Shown piece by piece: positions 1 through 7,941 of a DNA stretch of 64,000 nucleotides. Within the stretch, counting starts at the first letter, position 1; each line of letters begins with the position of its first letter. Under the pieces are notes generated by a model. The model saw nothing but the letters and a program-made list of their open reading frames with translations. It did not search any database and had not been told where the DNA came from. The position numbers and the translations under genes were made by a program. Source of the stretch: CAITUY01 sp964611575 (GTDB lineage: Bacteria > Verrucomicrobiota > Kiritimatiellia > CAIKKV01 > CAITUY01); assembly GCA_964611575.1 (NCBI GenBank), contig CAZTAJ010000004.1:1-64000 (forward strand), in the 5' to 3' direction.

Positions 1-2769
1 GCGGACGGCGGCCTCGAGCGTGTCGGCGCCGAGCACCTCGTCGAGCGGGTTCATGACCACGAGCTTGTAGTTGGCCTCGTTGTCTTTGCGGTAGTACTCG
101 GAGTCGACGGAATCCAGTTTCAGCAGTTCGAACCACTGGCGCAGGTCGGCCAACCGCGCACCGAAGATCGTGCGGTGCTTGAGCATCAGGGTCATGGGGT
201 CCTGGATGACCGCTACCTGCTTCGGACGCGACTGCAACTTGGCGCCGTGCAACTCGCGCAGGATCGGCTTGAAGATCTCGTAGCGGTCGTAGGCGTACGC
301 CCCGCCATAGTGCGCCGTCAGGTCCAAGGGCTGCACGAGCTTCGGATCCGGGAAGTAGTAAACGTGAAGGTTGGCGCCGCCGCCGCCGGCCTGGGCGGTC
401 ATCACGAAGACGGTCCAGTCGAGCACCCACCCTTTCTCGCCGGGGTCGCCGTAGGCCGCCCAGGCGTGCGGATGGTGCGGCTCGCTGATCCAGCCGAGCC
501 CGCCCTCGTCCCAGGCCTTGGTGAGCGTCTCCTCGCCCTTAAGGTTGTGGTTGCCGCCGTTGTGGAGGTAGTCGGCGTTGCCGACAATCCCCTCGGCGGG
601 CTCGCCGTTGCGTTTCTTGCCGCCGTAGTCGATCACCACGTGCTCCTTGTCGAAGCTCCGGATGTGGGCGGAGACGGCGGGGAACCACGATTCGTCGAGC
701 CACCCGCGGTATGCCGAGAAGTCCACCCAGCAGGGGCGCAGATCCGGCTTCTTGCCGACCGAGAAGTCGGGCGGCGGCGGCGTCACCTCTTTCCAGTCCT
801 TGAACGCCGTGCCCCAGCGGGCGTTGAGCTGCTCCAGTGAGAGCTTGCGGTTCTCCTTCAGGAATGTCCTGAACCCCTCGGCGTTGGACCAGGCGTAACC
901 GGCGAAGTTGCCCATCCACGGCTCGTCCGGCAGCGCCCACTCGCCCGCCGGCTGCAGGATGTAGTAGCCTTGGAACGCGGGGTGGGACTTGTAGCGGGCG
1001 TGCAGGGCCTCGAAGGCCTTGAACCAGGACTGCACGAAACTCTGGTCGGCGAAGTCGAAGGCCCCGTAGTAGCGGTGCCCCGGGATCACGTCGCCGTCGA
1101 AATTGCGCGGTAACGTGTAGGGCATCCAGCGGTACGGGCAGACCTGCTCACTGTGGGCGACGCGTACCGTGATGGCGCAGCCGCGGTCGGCGGCGGCGTC
1201 CATGACCCGGTCGAGCAGGGAAAAGTCGTAGACGCCCGGCAGGATCTCGAAATCGGCCAAGTCGATCATGTAGGTGACGTAACTGGTCATCTGCATCGAC
1301 TCTTCAAGCATCTCCGCGAAATGAGCCAGCGCCTCGGTCTGCCTCTTCTTTTTTGGCTCGATGATGTAGCTCGTCCGGAAGTAGCTGGCCTTCTTGACGA
1401 AGTCGCGGCCGCGAAGCATGCCGACGCGCGCGGTGTAGGGTTGCGGCGCGCGGTTCTCGATGCCGATCACGTAGGACTGCCGGTCGAGCTCTTTCCCGGC
1501 GGCGTCGAGCGCGGCGAGGTTGAGCGTGTAGGCGTTGCGGCCGTCGTCGCCCTTCAGATGGACAACCGCGTCGACATGACCGCCGGCCTTGGGCGCCGCC
1601 GCCGGCGTCTCGCCGCTTTCAAGCACATCCTCGTAGCCGTACGGGCAGAGCGTCCATGAGAGCTTGGCCGGCGCGGCGGCGTCCGTGGCAAAGACGCGCA
1701 CGTCAACGCGCAGCGGATCGCCCGGCTTGTAGACGCCGTTGGCGTGCGCGGCGGGATTGATCCGCATGAGTCCGATCGAGGGGGGCGTGGCGGCATCGAC
1801 TTTCTTCGGCGCCGCGCCGCCCGGGGCCAGGTTCTTCTCCCAGCGGAAGTTGACGGTGGTTGCGGCGCCGTCGGCCTCGGTGACGCCGCAGGCGATCCAG
1901 CAGTTGCGGACCGGGCCGACGTCGAAGCGGATCTCCTGGTGGCGGCTGACCGGATCGGCGGGATCGTAGTCCAGTGCCACGCTCTTCTCGAGATACGGCA
2001 GGGCCTGGAACTCGTCGCGAATCTGGAGCCCCACGCGCGTCTTGCCCTTCTTCTTGAGCAGCATGTCGGCGAAGACGGCCGGCTCGGCGTCTGGCACCCG
2101 CTCGCCGCCCACCGCGACGCGCGCCAGATGGAACACGCCCTTACGCCGATCCTTCACGACGGCAACGACATCCTCGCCGGGCTTGAGATTGCGCGTCATC
2201 CGCCCCTCGAACCCGAGGAAGCGCAGCCTGCCGGTCGGCGAGGCGTCGCCGTCGCCGCCGTCGGCGTCGAAGATGTTCTGAGTGGCGCCGCCCGCCTCGT
2301 TGGCATAGAACATACGGCTACTCCACTTCACCCATTTGTCGGCAGGGATGGTGCTCCCCTTCTTGAGCGCCCACAGGGCGTGCGGCTCGTAGCTGAGCAG
2401 CTCGCCTTTTTCGTCCTGGATGAGCGGACGCAGCGAGTTGTCGCCGCCGATGCCCGATCCGTCGAACAGAACCCGCAACTGCGCCGGGGATAGCGCCATC
2501 GGCTCCTTCAACAACAGCTTGAATCCGCCCTTGACCATCGAGACGTGGCCGACGCGCTTGTAGTCCGAGAGGGCGACGTCGTAGGTCAGGGTGACGACGC
2601 CGTTTGACTCTCTCAAGTCGACGGCGTCGCCGGCCTTCGCCTCCACGCGCCAGAGGGCGGGGGTCAGGGGGACCGCGGTCGTGGCGGCTGCCCCGCCATC
2701 CGCGGCGTTTGCCATCGCGGAGCATCCCAGGGCCAGCGCCACGGCGGACATCGCAAGCTTCGCTCTCAT
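1..2769 (-). CDS. GH42-like secreted glycoside hydrolase, partial (3' end beyond left edge)
   Basis: The frame is open from an ATG at 2769 to the window edge, with 923 codons visible and no stop. The start is preceded by AGGAGG six bases away. The N-terminus (MRAKLAMSAVALALGCSAMA) is a signal peptide; the Cys might make it a lipoprotein, but the lipobox is not canonical. Residues about 30-450 look like beta-sandwich modules. A TIM barrel follows from about residue 500 with FEILPGVYDFSLLD, the segment YYILQPAGEW near residue 600, and a WGTAFKDWKEV segment typical of GH42-type beta-galactosidases. Near residue 870 begins a region resembling the GH42 trimerisation domain. It is inferred to cleave terminal galactose-like residues outside the cytoplasm. 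It is the last visible gene of the left carbohydrate locus and resembles the gene at 2955-6365 in overall layout. The exact family is uncertain; another clan GH-A family is possible. Confidence 0.7.
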   Translation of the reverse strand, partial: MRAKLAMSAVALALGCSAMANAADGGAAATTAVPLTPALWRVEAKAGDAVDLRESNGVVTLTYDVALSDYKRVGHVSMVKGGFKLLLKEPMALSPAQLRVLFDGSGIGGDNSLRPLIQDEKGELLSYEPHALWALKKGSTIPADKWVKWSSRMFYANEAGGATQNIFDADGGDGDASPTGRLRFLGFEGRMTRNLKPGEDVVAVVKDRRKGVFHLARVAVGGERVPDAEPAVFADMLLKKKGKTRVGLQIRDEFQALPYLEKSVALDYDPADPVSRHQEIRFDVGPVRNCWIACGVTEADGAATTVNFRWEKNLAPGGAAPKKVDAATPPSIGLMRINPAAHANGVYKPGDPLRVDVRVFATDAAAPAKLSWTLCPYGYEDVLESGETPAAAPKAGGHVDAVVHLKGDDGRNAYTLNLAALDAAGKELDRQSYVIGIENRAPQPYTARVGMLRGRDFVKKASYFRTSYIIEPKKKRQTEALAHFAEMLEESMQMTSYVTYMIDLADFEILPGVYDFSLLDRVMDAAADRGCAITVRVAHSEQVCPYRWMPYTLPRNFDGDVIPGHRYYGAFDFADQSFVQSWFKAFEALHARYKSHPAFQGYYILQPAGEWALPDEPWMGNFAGYAWSNAEGFRTFLKENRKLSLEQLNARWGTAFKDWKEVTPPPPDFSVGKKPDLRPCWVDFSAYRGWLDESWFPAVSAHIRSFDKEHVVIDYGGKKRNGEPAEGIVGNADYLHNGGNHNLKGEETLTKAWDEGGLGWISEPHHPHAWAAYGDPGEKGWVLDWTVFVMTAQAGGGGANLHVYYFPDPKLVQPLDLTAHYGGAYAYDRYEIFKPILRELHGAKLQSRPKQVAVIQDPMTLMLKHRTIFGARLADLRQWFELLKLDSVDSEYYRKDNEANYKLVVMNPLDEVLGADTLEAAVR

Positions 2770-2954
2770 CTCCAGCCTCCTTGGTTTCAACCTTCTTCTA
2801 ATCTCCAACCTCTTTGACTTCAATTCTCAACGAGCCAGCAGCAGTCGTTAGCGGCGCACGCGCTCGCACACTCGCTGCGGCGCTCATGGCGACCGCCGGC
2901 ACATCCATCAACCTCGGTATGTTCACGTCATTCCTGCCAACCCGAATGTCGTCA

Positions 2955-5900
2955 TCATTTTCTGACCATGCGGAAGATGGCGACCTCGCGGGGTTCGAGT
3001 TTCACCGGTAGTCCATCCGTCTTCAGTTTGGCGGCGGTGAAGTCACCGATCTCCTTGCCCGAGATGAGTTCCGTCACATGGTAATTGCCCTCCGGCAGGA
3101 CGAGCCAGCGCACGGCGCCCTCGACGCTGGTGGCGGGAGTTTTTGACCAGACGCCGACGTGGGCCAAGCCGTAAAAGGTCGAGCCATCCTTCGTCTTGAG
3201 CAGGTTGGTCCACAGCCGGGTGTCGGTGGCGTCGGCCATGGGCTCGATGCCGGCCCAGCGGGCCATGTCGCGAAAGAAGGGATAGGCTGCTGTCGGTTCC
3301 GAGAACAGCGGCGGGATGATGGTCCGCGCCCACACCACCGCGACCTTGCCCTTGCCGAACGGCTTCCAGGAGATTGCCGCGCGGTTCGTGTCACCGTCGA
3401 AGCAGGCGGCGGTCTCCATACCGACGGGCGGAGGGATGTTCCACATATCTCGGAGGGTGAACGGCCTTGCCTCGTCTTCAAAGATCGCGCCCGACGCGGG
3501 GACGGCGGTGGCCTTCTGGTTAAGGGCGGGTCCTTTGGCGGGCGGCTCGATGCCGAACCGGCGCAGCAGCACCCAGTCCTCGGCGGGGGCGTCGACCGAC
3601 TGCCGTCCGGCGTCGGCGGACATCAGCAGGGTGCCGCCGTTTTCTACGTAGGCGACGACGCGGTCGATCTGCTCCTTCTCCATCTCCATCGGCGCCCATG
3701 GTTCCAAGTCGATGGCGAGCAGCAGCTTGCCGTTCTTCCAGAGGTCGCCGATGCCGCGGGCGGCGGGAACCTGGGCCTGCATCAGACCGATGATGCCATA
3801 GGTGCCCACTGAACCGCAGTCCTTCGCCAGGAACGCCTCGATGGGCTGCGCCAGCTCCGTCTGCCGCAGCTCGGTCCAGATGGGCATGAAGCGCTTGTAG
3901 CGTCCGAGTTTGACGTTCGGGTCGGCCATGTCGGAGAAGCAGTTCTTGGTCCAGACGAAGGCCTTGCAGTGGGCGTTGGCGCCGCCGCCGGCCATCATGG
4001 CGAAAAGGCTGGCGTCGAGCTGCGTTGGAAAGCAGGCCGACCAGTTGCCGACCGAGATCTCCTCGGCCCGTTGCGGGAACCCCGCGAGCGCGCACGCCGC
4101 GTAGCTGGGCATGCCGATCGCTTTTTCGCACCCGCCGTTGGCCGACATGCAGCCCTGCTCGGAGAACCAGCGATAGTCGCCGACGCCGTCGCCGTACACC
4201 ATGATCAGGCGCTTCGGATCCGCCGAGCGGATCGCCGTGACAAAGTGCTTCAGGACGCCCTCGATGCCGTCGGTCTTGAACCGCCGCCAGTCGAGACGGT
4301 ACCGGGAGGAGGCGGATTCCGGCGGCGGCACGACCGCGTCCCACGACGCGTACGCCGTGTCCCAGCGCCGGTTGGCCGCCTCGATGCCGCCGAACATCTT
4401 CCGCATCTCCCGGCGAAAGGCCGCGACGCTCTCGGGCGCGTAGCCTTCGTACCACCCGTTGGCCGGGGCGTCGCCGGGATGCTCGAAGCAGGTGTAATAG
4501 CTCTGGACGCCGGGATGGCCGCGGTAGCGTTCCGCGACGCTGCGGAAAAAGGCGGCCATACCGCTTCGGATCTCCGGCGCGTTGACGAAATTGGGCCGTC
4601 CGCCGTGGAACTTGTACAAATGCCTGGCCCCGAAAACCGTGCCGTCGGCGCTCATCTCGTAGCGCCCCGGCATCCACTCGGGCAGGTCACGGAAGGAGAG
4701 CAGCAACTGCACAGTCAGTCCCTTGGAATGGGCATAGTTGACGAATCGGTCCACGATGCCCCAGTCGTAAACGTCTGGGAGCGGTTCGACGTTCTTCCAA
4801 TCGAACGAAAACTCGATCTGCGTGGAGAGTTCGCCGGCCTTGTCGAGGAAGGGGCGGTAGTGCTCGTCCCACGCCTTGACGCTGTCCTGCGGCATATTAG
4901 CCGGTAGACATGGATTCAGATGGAACATCGGCTTGGGACTGGCGAGCAACTCCTGCCACGAGGGGACGGATGCGGGAATGGGCAGCTCTGCCGCCGCGGC
5001 GGCCACGGGCTCCTTCCGGGCGATCGTGCGCTCGACCTGGTCGAACATCTGCTTGCCAGCGTGGATCTCCGCCAGCACTTTGTACACGCCGGGCTTCAGA
5101 TCGCTCAGGTCCAGCTCGGCGATGAACGACTTGTCCCCATCCCAGACGGGGACAATATCCAGAGTCTTGACCTCCACGTCGCCGGAAGCCTGACGGACGA
5201 CGGCGCGGCATGTGACGTCCTTGACGGACTCGCCGGGGTTGCGGAACGCCACCTTGACGGCGAACTTCTCCTTGTTCTCGAAGATCAGCGACTTCCGCTC
5301 GGGCGCGATACGGATGAAGCAGTTCATCGCCATGGCGTCGGCCGGGACCGGTTTGCGTTTGACCGGTTCGGCGCCGTTGACCACGTCGAGGCGGAACTCG
5401 CACTCGCTGATCTTCCGCGGGAGCGGGCTTTTGCCGTCATACCACCAGCGCAGCCGCACCCGCGCCCAGTAGGTGCCTTTCTCCTTGATGGGAAATTCGA
5501 TCCGCTGTGCGATCTGAAGCGGATACGGGACGCCGTCGCTCTTCTCCTGCCAGTCGGGCTGGGTGAATTCAAACGTCTTGCCATCCACGAGGAACGGGGT
5601 GCCCTCGTAGCGGTCACGCAGTTCCCAGCTCAGCTCGAAGCGCTTGCCGCCCCATATGCCCAGGTTGGCTGGCGTGAGCCAGGGCAGCGGATCGAGTTCG
5701 CCGAAGCTCTCGACGTCGCGGAACTGGTAGTAGAACGGCGCGGCGCGCGGATCGAGCCGGGTCATGGCGAAATTACGGAAGAAGAATTCGGTGAACTTGC
5801 CCCCCTGATGACTGCCGATGAAACGCAGTCCCAGCAGTGTGTATGGCGGCTTGGGGCCGATGTTCGGGACGGGGCCTTCGAGCGTCGCGCCGGACGCCGG

Positions 5901-6365
5901 CTCCGGCTTGGGCCGACCGAAGCCCGGCGTGGTGAAGCGCTCCTCGCAGACACGCCGCGTGAAATGCTCCGGCGAGAACCACCCCTTGCCGAAGGAAAAC
6001 CTGGAGAACGTGTGGAAGGCGAACTCCTTTCCTGCCGCGTCCCGCGCCAGCACCTTGACCCAGAGGCTGGAGGGCACGCCGTTGTTGCCGCAGAGGAAGG
6101 TGAACCCCGTGACGCCGTCGGGCATGGGCACCGGCCCCTTCAAGCGCAATTCGGCTACGTTGTCCTTGGCGCAGTCGAAACGCACGAAGAGCGCGCCGCT
6201 CTCGGAGTGGCATTCGAAGGTGAACGGCTTTTCCCCTTGTGGCGTGGCCATCCACGCCGCCGCATCGTCCAGGGCCGACAACGGCCAGACCTGGTTCGCG
6301 TCAGCGGCGCAAAGCGGGATCGCGCATCCCAGCAGCAGAATGGCGGTCAGCATCAATCTCGACAT
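2955..6365 (-). CDS. Large secreted GH42-like glycoside hydrolase
   Basis: 1136 residues. The start at 6365 is supported by GGAAGG seven to eight bases upstream and by a signal peptide (MSRLMLTAILLLGCAIPLCA). Residues about 25-440 form an N-terminal sandwich region. The catalytic TIM barrel begins near residue 480, with WKNVEPLPDVYDWG near 525 and YYTCFEHPGD near 625; the Glu in FEHPGD is a candidate acid/base. A glutamine-amidotransferase-like middle domain and a C-terminal sandwich ending PREVAIFRMVRK follow. The architecture fits GH42-type beta-galactosidases, but the protein is longer than the usual 650-700 residues. Its first about 410 residues are nearly identical in DNA sequence to the pseudogene at 10970-12291, so this appears to be the surviving copy of a recent duplication. 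Its leader overlaps an oxidoreductase remnant at 6353-6481. Confidence 0.72.
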   Translation of the reverse strand: MSRLMLTAILLLGCAIPLCAADANQVWPLSALDDAAAWMATPQGEKPFTFECHSESGALFVRFDCAKDNVAELRLKGPVPMPDGVTGFTFLCGNNGVPSSLWVKVLARDAAGKEFAFHTFSRFSFGKGWFSPEHFTRRVCEERFTTPGFGRPKPEPASGATLEGPVPNIGPKPPYTLLGLRFIGSHQGGKFTEFFFRNFAMTRLDPRAAPFYYQFRDVESFGELDPLPWLTPANLGIWGGKRFELSWELRDRYEGTPFLVDGKTFEFTQPDWQEKSDGVPYPLQIAQRIEFPIKEKGTYWARVRLRWWYDGKSPLPRKISECEFRLDVVNGAEPVKRKPVPADAMAMNCFIRIAPERKSLIFENKEKFAVKVAFRNPGESVKDVTCRAVVRQASGDVEVKTLDIVPVWDGDKSFIAELDLSDLKPGVYKVLAEIHAGKQMFDQVERTIARKEPVAAAAAELPIPASVPSWQELLASPKPMFHLNPCLPANMPQDSVKAWDEHYRPFLDKAGELSTQIEFSFDWKNVEPLPDVYDWGIVDRFVNYAHSKGLTVQLLLSFRDLPEWMPGRYEMSADGTVFGARHLYKFHGGRPNFVNAPEIRSGMAAFFRSVAERYRGHPGVQSYYTCFEHPGDAPANGWYEGYAPESVAAFRREMRKMFGGIEAANRRWDTAYASWDAVVPPPESASSRYRLDWRRFKTDGIEGVLKHFVTAIRSADPKRLIMVYGDGVGDYRWFSEQGCMSANGGCEKAIGMPSYAACALAGFPQRAEEISVGNWSACFPTQLDASLFAMMAGGGANAHCKAFVWTKNCFSDMADPNVKLGRYKRFMPIWTELRQTELAQPIEAFLAKDCGSVGTYGIIGLMQAQVPAARGIGDLWKNGKLLLAIDLEPWAPMEMEKEQIDRVVAYVENGGTLLMSADAGRQSVDAPAEDWVLLRRFGIEPPAKGPALNQKATAVPASGAIFEDEARPFTLRDMWNIPPPVGMETAACFDGDTNRAAISWKPFGKGKVAVVWARTIIPPLFSEPTAAYPFFRDMARWAGIEPMADATDTRLWTNLLKTKDGSTFYGLAHVGVWSKTPATSVEGAVRWLVLPEGNYHVTELISGKEIGDFTAAKLKTDGLPVKLEPREVAIFRMVRK

Positions 6366-6481
6366 AAAGCGGTCCTTCCAAGTTCCCCACGTGCCGTCGC
6401 CAAGCCATCTGCGGCGTGAGTAGCCGTGCCGCCACCGATGACGGCGACGTCAACCGAAGGAAGTTGTATCAACTTGCTCAT
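6353..6481 (-). pseudogene. Remnant of FAD-dependent oxidoreductase start (about 20 codons)
   Basis: Immediately after the beta-helix gene stop there is an AAAGGA ribosome site and an ATG at 6481. It opens MSKLIQLPSVDVAVIGGGTA, a textbook N-terminal Rossmann strand and GxGxxG-type nucleotide-binding turn of FAD_oxidored-type enzymes. After codon 20 the similarity stops, and the frame runs through unrelated codons to a TGA at 6353, inside the start of the next gene. The simplest reading is that an oxidoreductase once sat in this operon and was deleted except for its first 60 bases. The remaining start could still be translated as a 42-residue peptide. A chance match is possible, but the combination of RBS, start and fold motif makes it unlikely. 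Confidence 0.6.
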
Positions 6482-6504
6482 TTCACGCATTCCTTTCACT
6501 TGAG

Positions 6505-7887
6505 TCATTTTGAAAAACCTTTTTTCAGGTCGGTTTGAAGTGGCGGAAGAGCTCCTTCGTACTTCCGCATCTGTGAATCACCATCAAGTCCAGTGGCTTT
6601 TTGATAACCGCCCCAATCCTGGCTGGCGAAATTGGCGCCGAACACCTGGAAATCCCCCGGGGTGTAGATATTCTGCTTGAACCGGATGCTCGCTGCTTCA
6701 ACACTTTGCGCTTTGGCCAATTTCAGGTTTTGCCGGTTATTGATAAAGGCGCAGTTTATGACATCAAACATTTCAGGCGCTTTTTCCAAATAACAAGCCA
6801 GGGCCTCGCTTGCATTGTAGATTGTGCAATTCTCCATTGTCAGACCCCGTTCGTTTAAATGCACGCCACGGAACTTTTGCTCTTCACTTTCGACATAGCA
6901 GTTTTTCAGGGATGCCAGGGCATTGCGGCTTACCACGACGCCCGCCCCCTGATTGTTGCGGATAACGCAGTTTTCCATCGAGTATTCACCGCCGTGGAAT
7001 GTAGCCCCACCGCCACCATTGCTCTCGACGACGCAGTTAAAATATCGCACCTTCGACTCCGGGTAGACATCGAAGATCCCGCAAATGGTATTGTGGTCGA
7101 AGCTGGAGTTCTTGACGAGCGATTCCGCGCCATGATGGCTGATACCCTGATCCATGCAATATGCACCACGAACATTCTCAAAGACGAGCCCCTTGCTCGG
7201 GTTGGCGCCAAAGGCATCGTCACCGGCATAGATGCTGGTCAGGTTCTTTATGGTTATGTGGCTGCGGTTAATATGTATGTTCGTCCGGGTGCCGACTGTG
7301 ACGACCTTGATTTCATCCGGGGTCTTCCCGCCAGGAAGTTTTATGTAGAGCGTGTTGTGCAGTCCTGTACGATTTTGGGGATGGTCCTTGTGAAGGAAAT
7401 AGGTGAACTCACGCAAAGAAACTTTGTCTTTGCAGAACTCGGCCGGCTTGCCATCAACAAAAACGATCGGATGCCCGCTCCAGTACCCTTGCTGATCCAT
7501 GGCCCAGGCATTGTTTCCTAACGGACGACTGAAGATCCCATCCCCTTCGTCTTTCCATGCGGCTGCAGGAAAGTGCCTCAAACCGGTGATGGTAGCCCCG
7601 TGCCCATCAATGACCGTTGGATTTCCCGCGGTCCCGCCCCACTTGGCATCAGGATGGGTGTCGATCACCTCTTCATAAGGGACATTCTCATTGGGAGTCA
7701 GATGCAGCGTGTCCCCGCCTTTCAGAATCTGCAGCGCCTTGCCGATGGTCTTGAAGGGCGCCTCTTTTGTTCCCGAGCCATTTTCCGTCCCCCGGACATT
7801 GTCCACATAGACATCGGCAGCCATAAGATGCGCCGCCAGCGCTGCGGAAAGAATTCCCATCTCAAAACAGGTTATGACTTTGTTCAT
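6505..7887 (-). CDS. Secreted right-handed beta-helix protein
   Basis: 460 residues from the ATG at 7887, chosen over the in-frame ATG at 7905 because AAAGGA lies nine bases before it and a clean signal peptide follows (MNKVITCFEMGILSAALAAHLMA, then ADVYVDN). The body has a 'continuous repeat' start (TKEAPFKTIGKALQILKGGD) and a series of short helix rungs with Asn ladders (ENVRGAYCMDQGISHHGAE, NCVVESNGGGGATFHGG, NCVIRNNQGAGVVVSRN). This is the pectate-lyase/GH28 type of fold, used by polysaccharide lyases and glycosidases. The specific reaction cannot be read from the sequence. It shares the segment PTVIDGHGATITGL with the beta-helix proteins at 26275 and 54826. It follows the GH78 gene by about 55 bases, and both are less GC-rich than their neighbours. 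Confidence 0.8.
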   Translation of the reverse strand: MNKVITCFEMGILSAALAAHLMAADVYVDNVRGTENGSGTKEAPFKTIGKALQILKGGDTLHLTPNENVPYEEVIDTHPDAKWGGTAGNPTVIDGHGATITGLRHFPAAAWKDEGDGIFSRPLGNNAWAMDQQGYWSGHPIVFVDGKPAEFCKDKVSLREFTYFLHKDHPQNRTGLHNTLYIKLPGGKTPDEIKVVTVGTRTNIHINRSHITIKNLTSIYAGDDAFGANPSKGLVFENVRGAYCMDQGISHHGAESLVKNSSFDHNTICGIFDVYPESKVRYFNCVVESNGGGGATFHGGEYSMENCVIRNNQGAGVVVSRNALASLKNCYVESEEQKFRGVHLNERGLTMENCTIYNASEALACYLEKAPEMFDVINCAFINNRQNLKLAKAQSVEAASIRFKQNIYTPGDFQVFGANFASQDWGGYQKATGLDGDSQMRKYEGALPPLQTDLKKGFSK

Positions 7888-7941
7888 TGCGCACATTCCT
7901 TTCATTTTAGCGATTTGGCTTCAGCGGACAATGCGGGAGCG

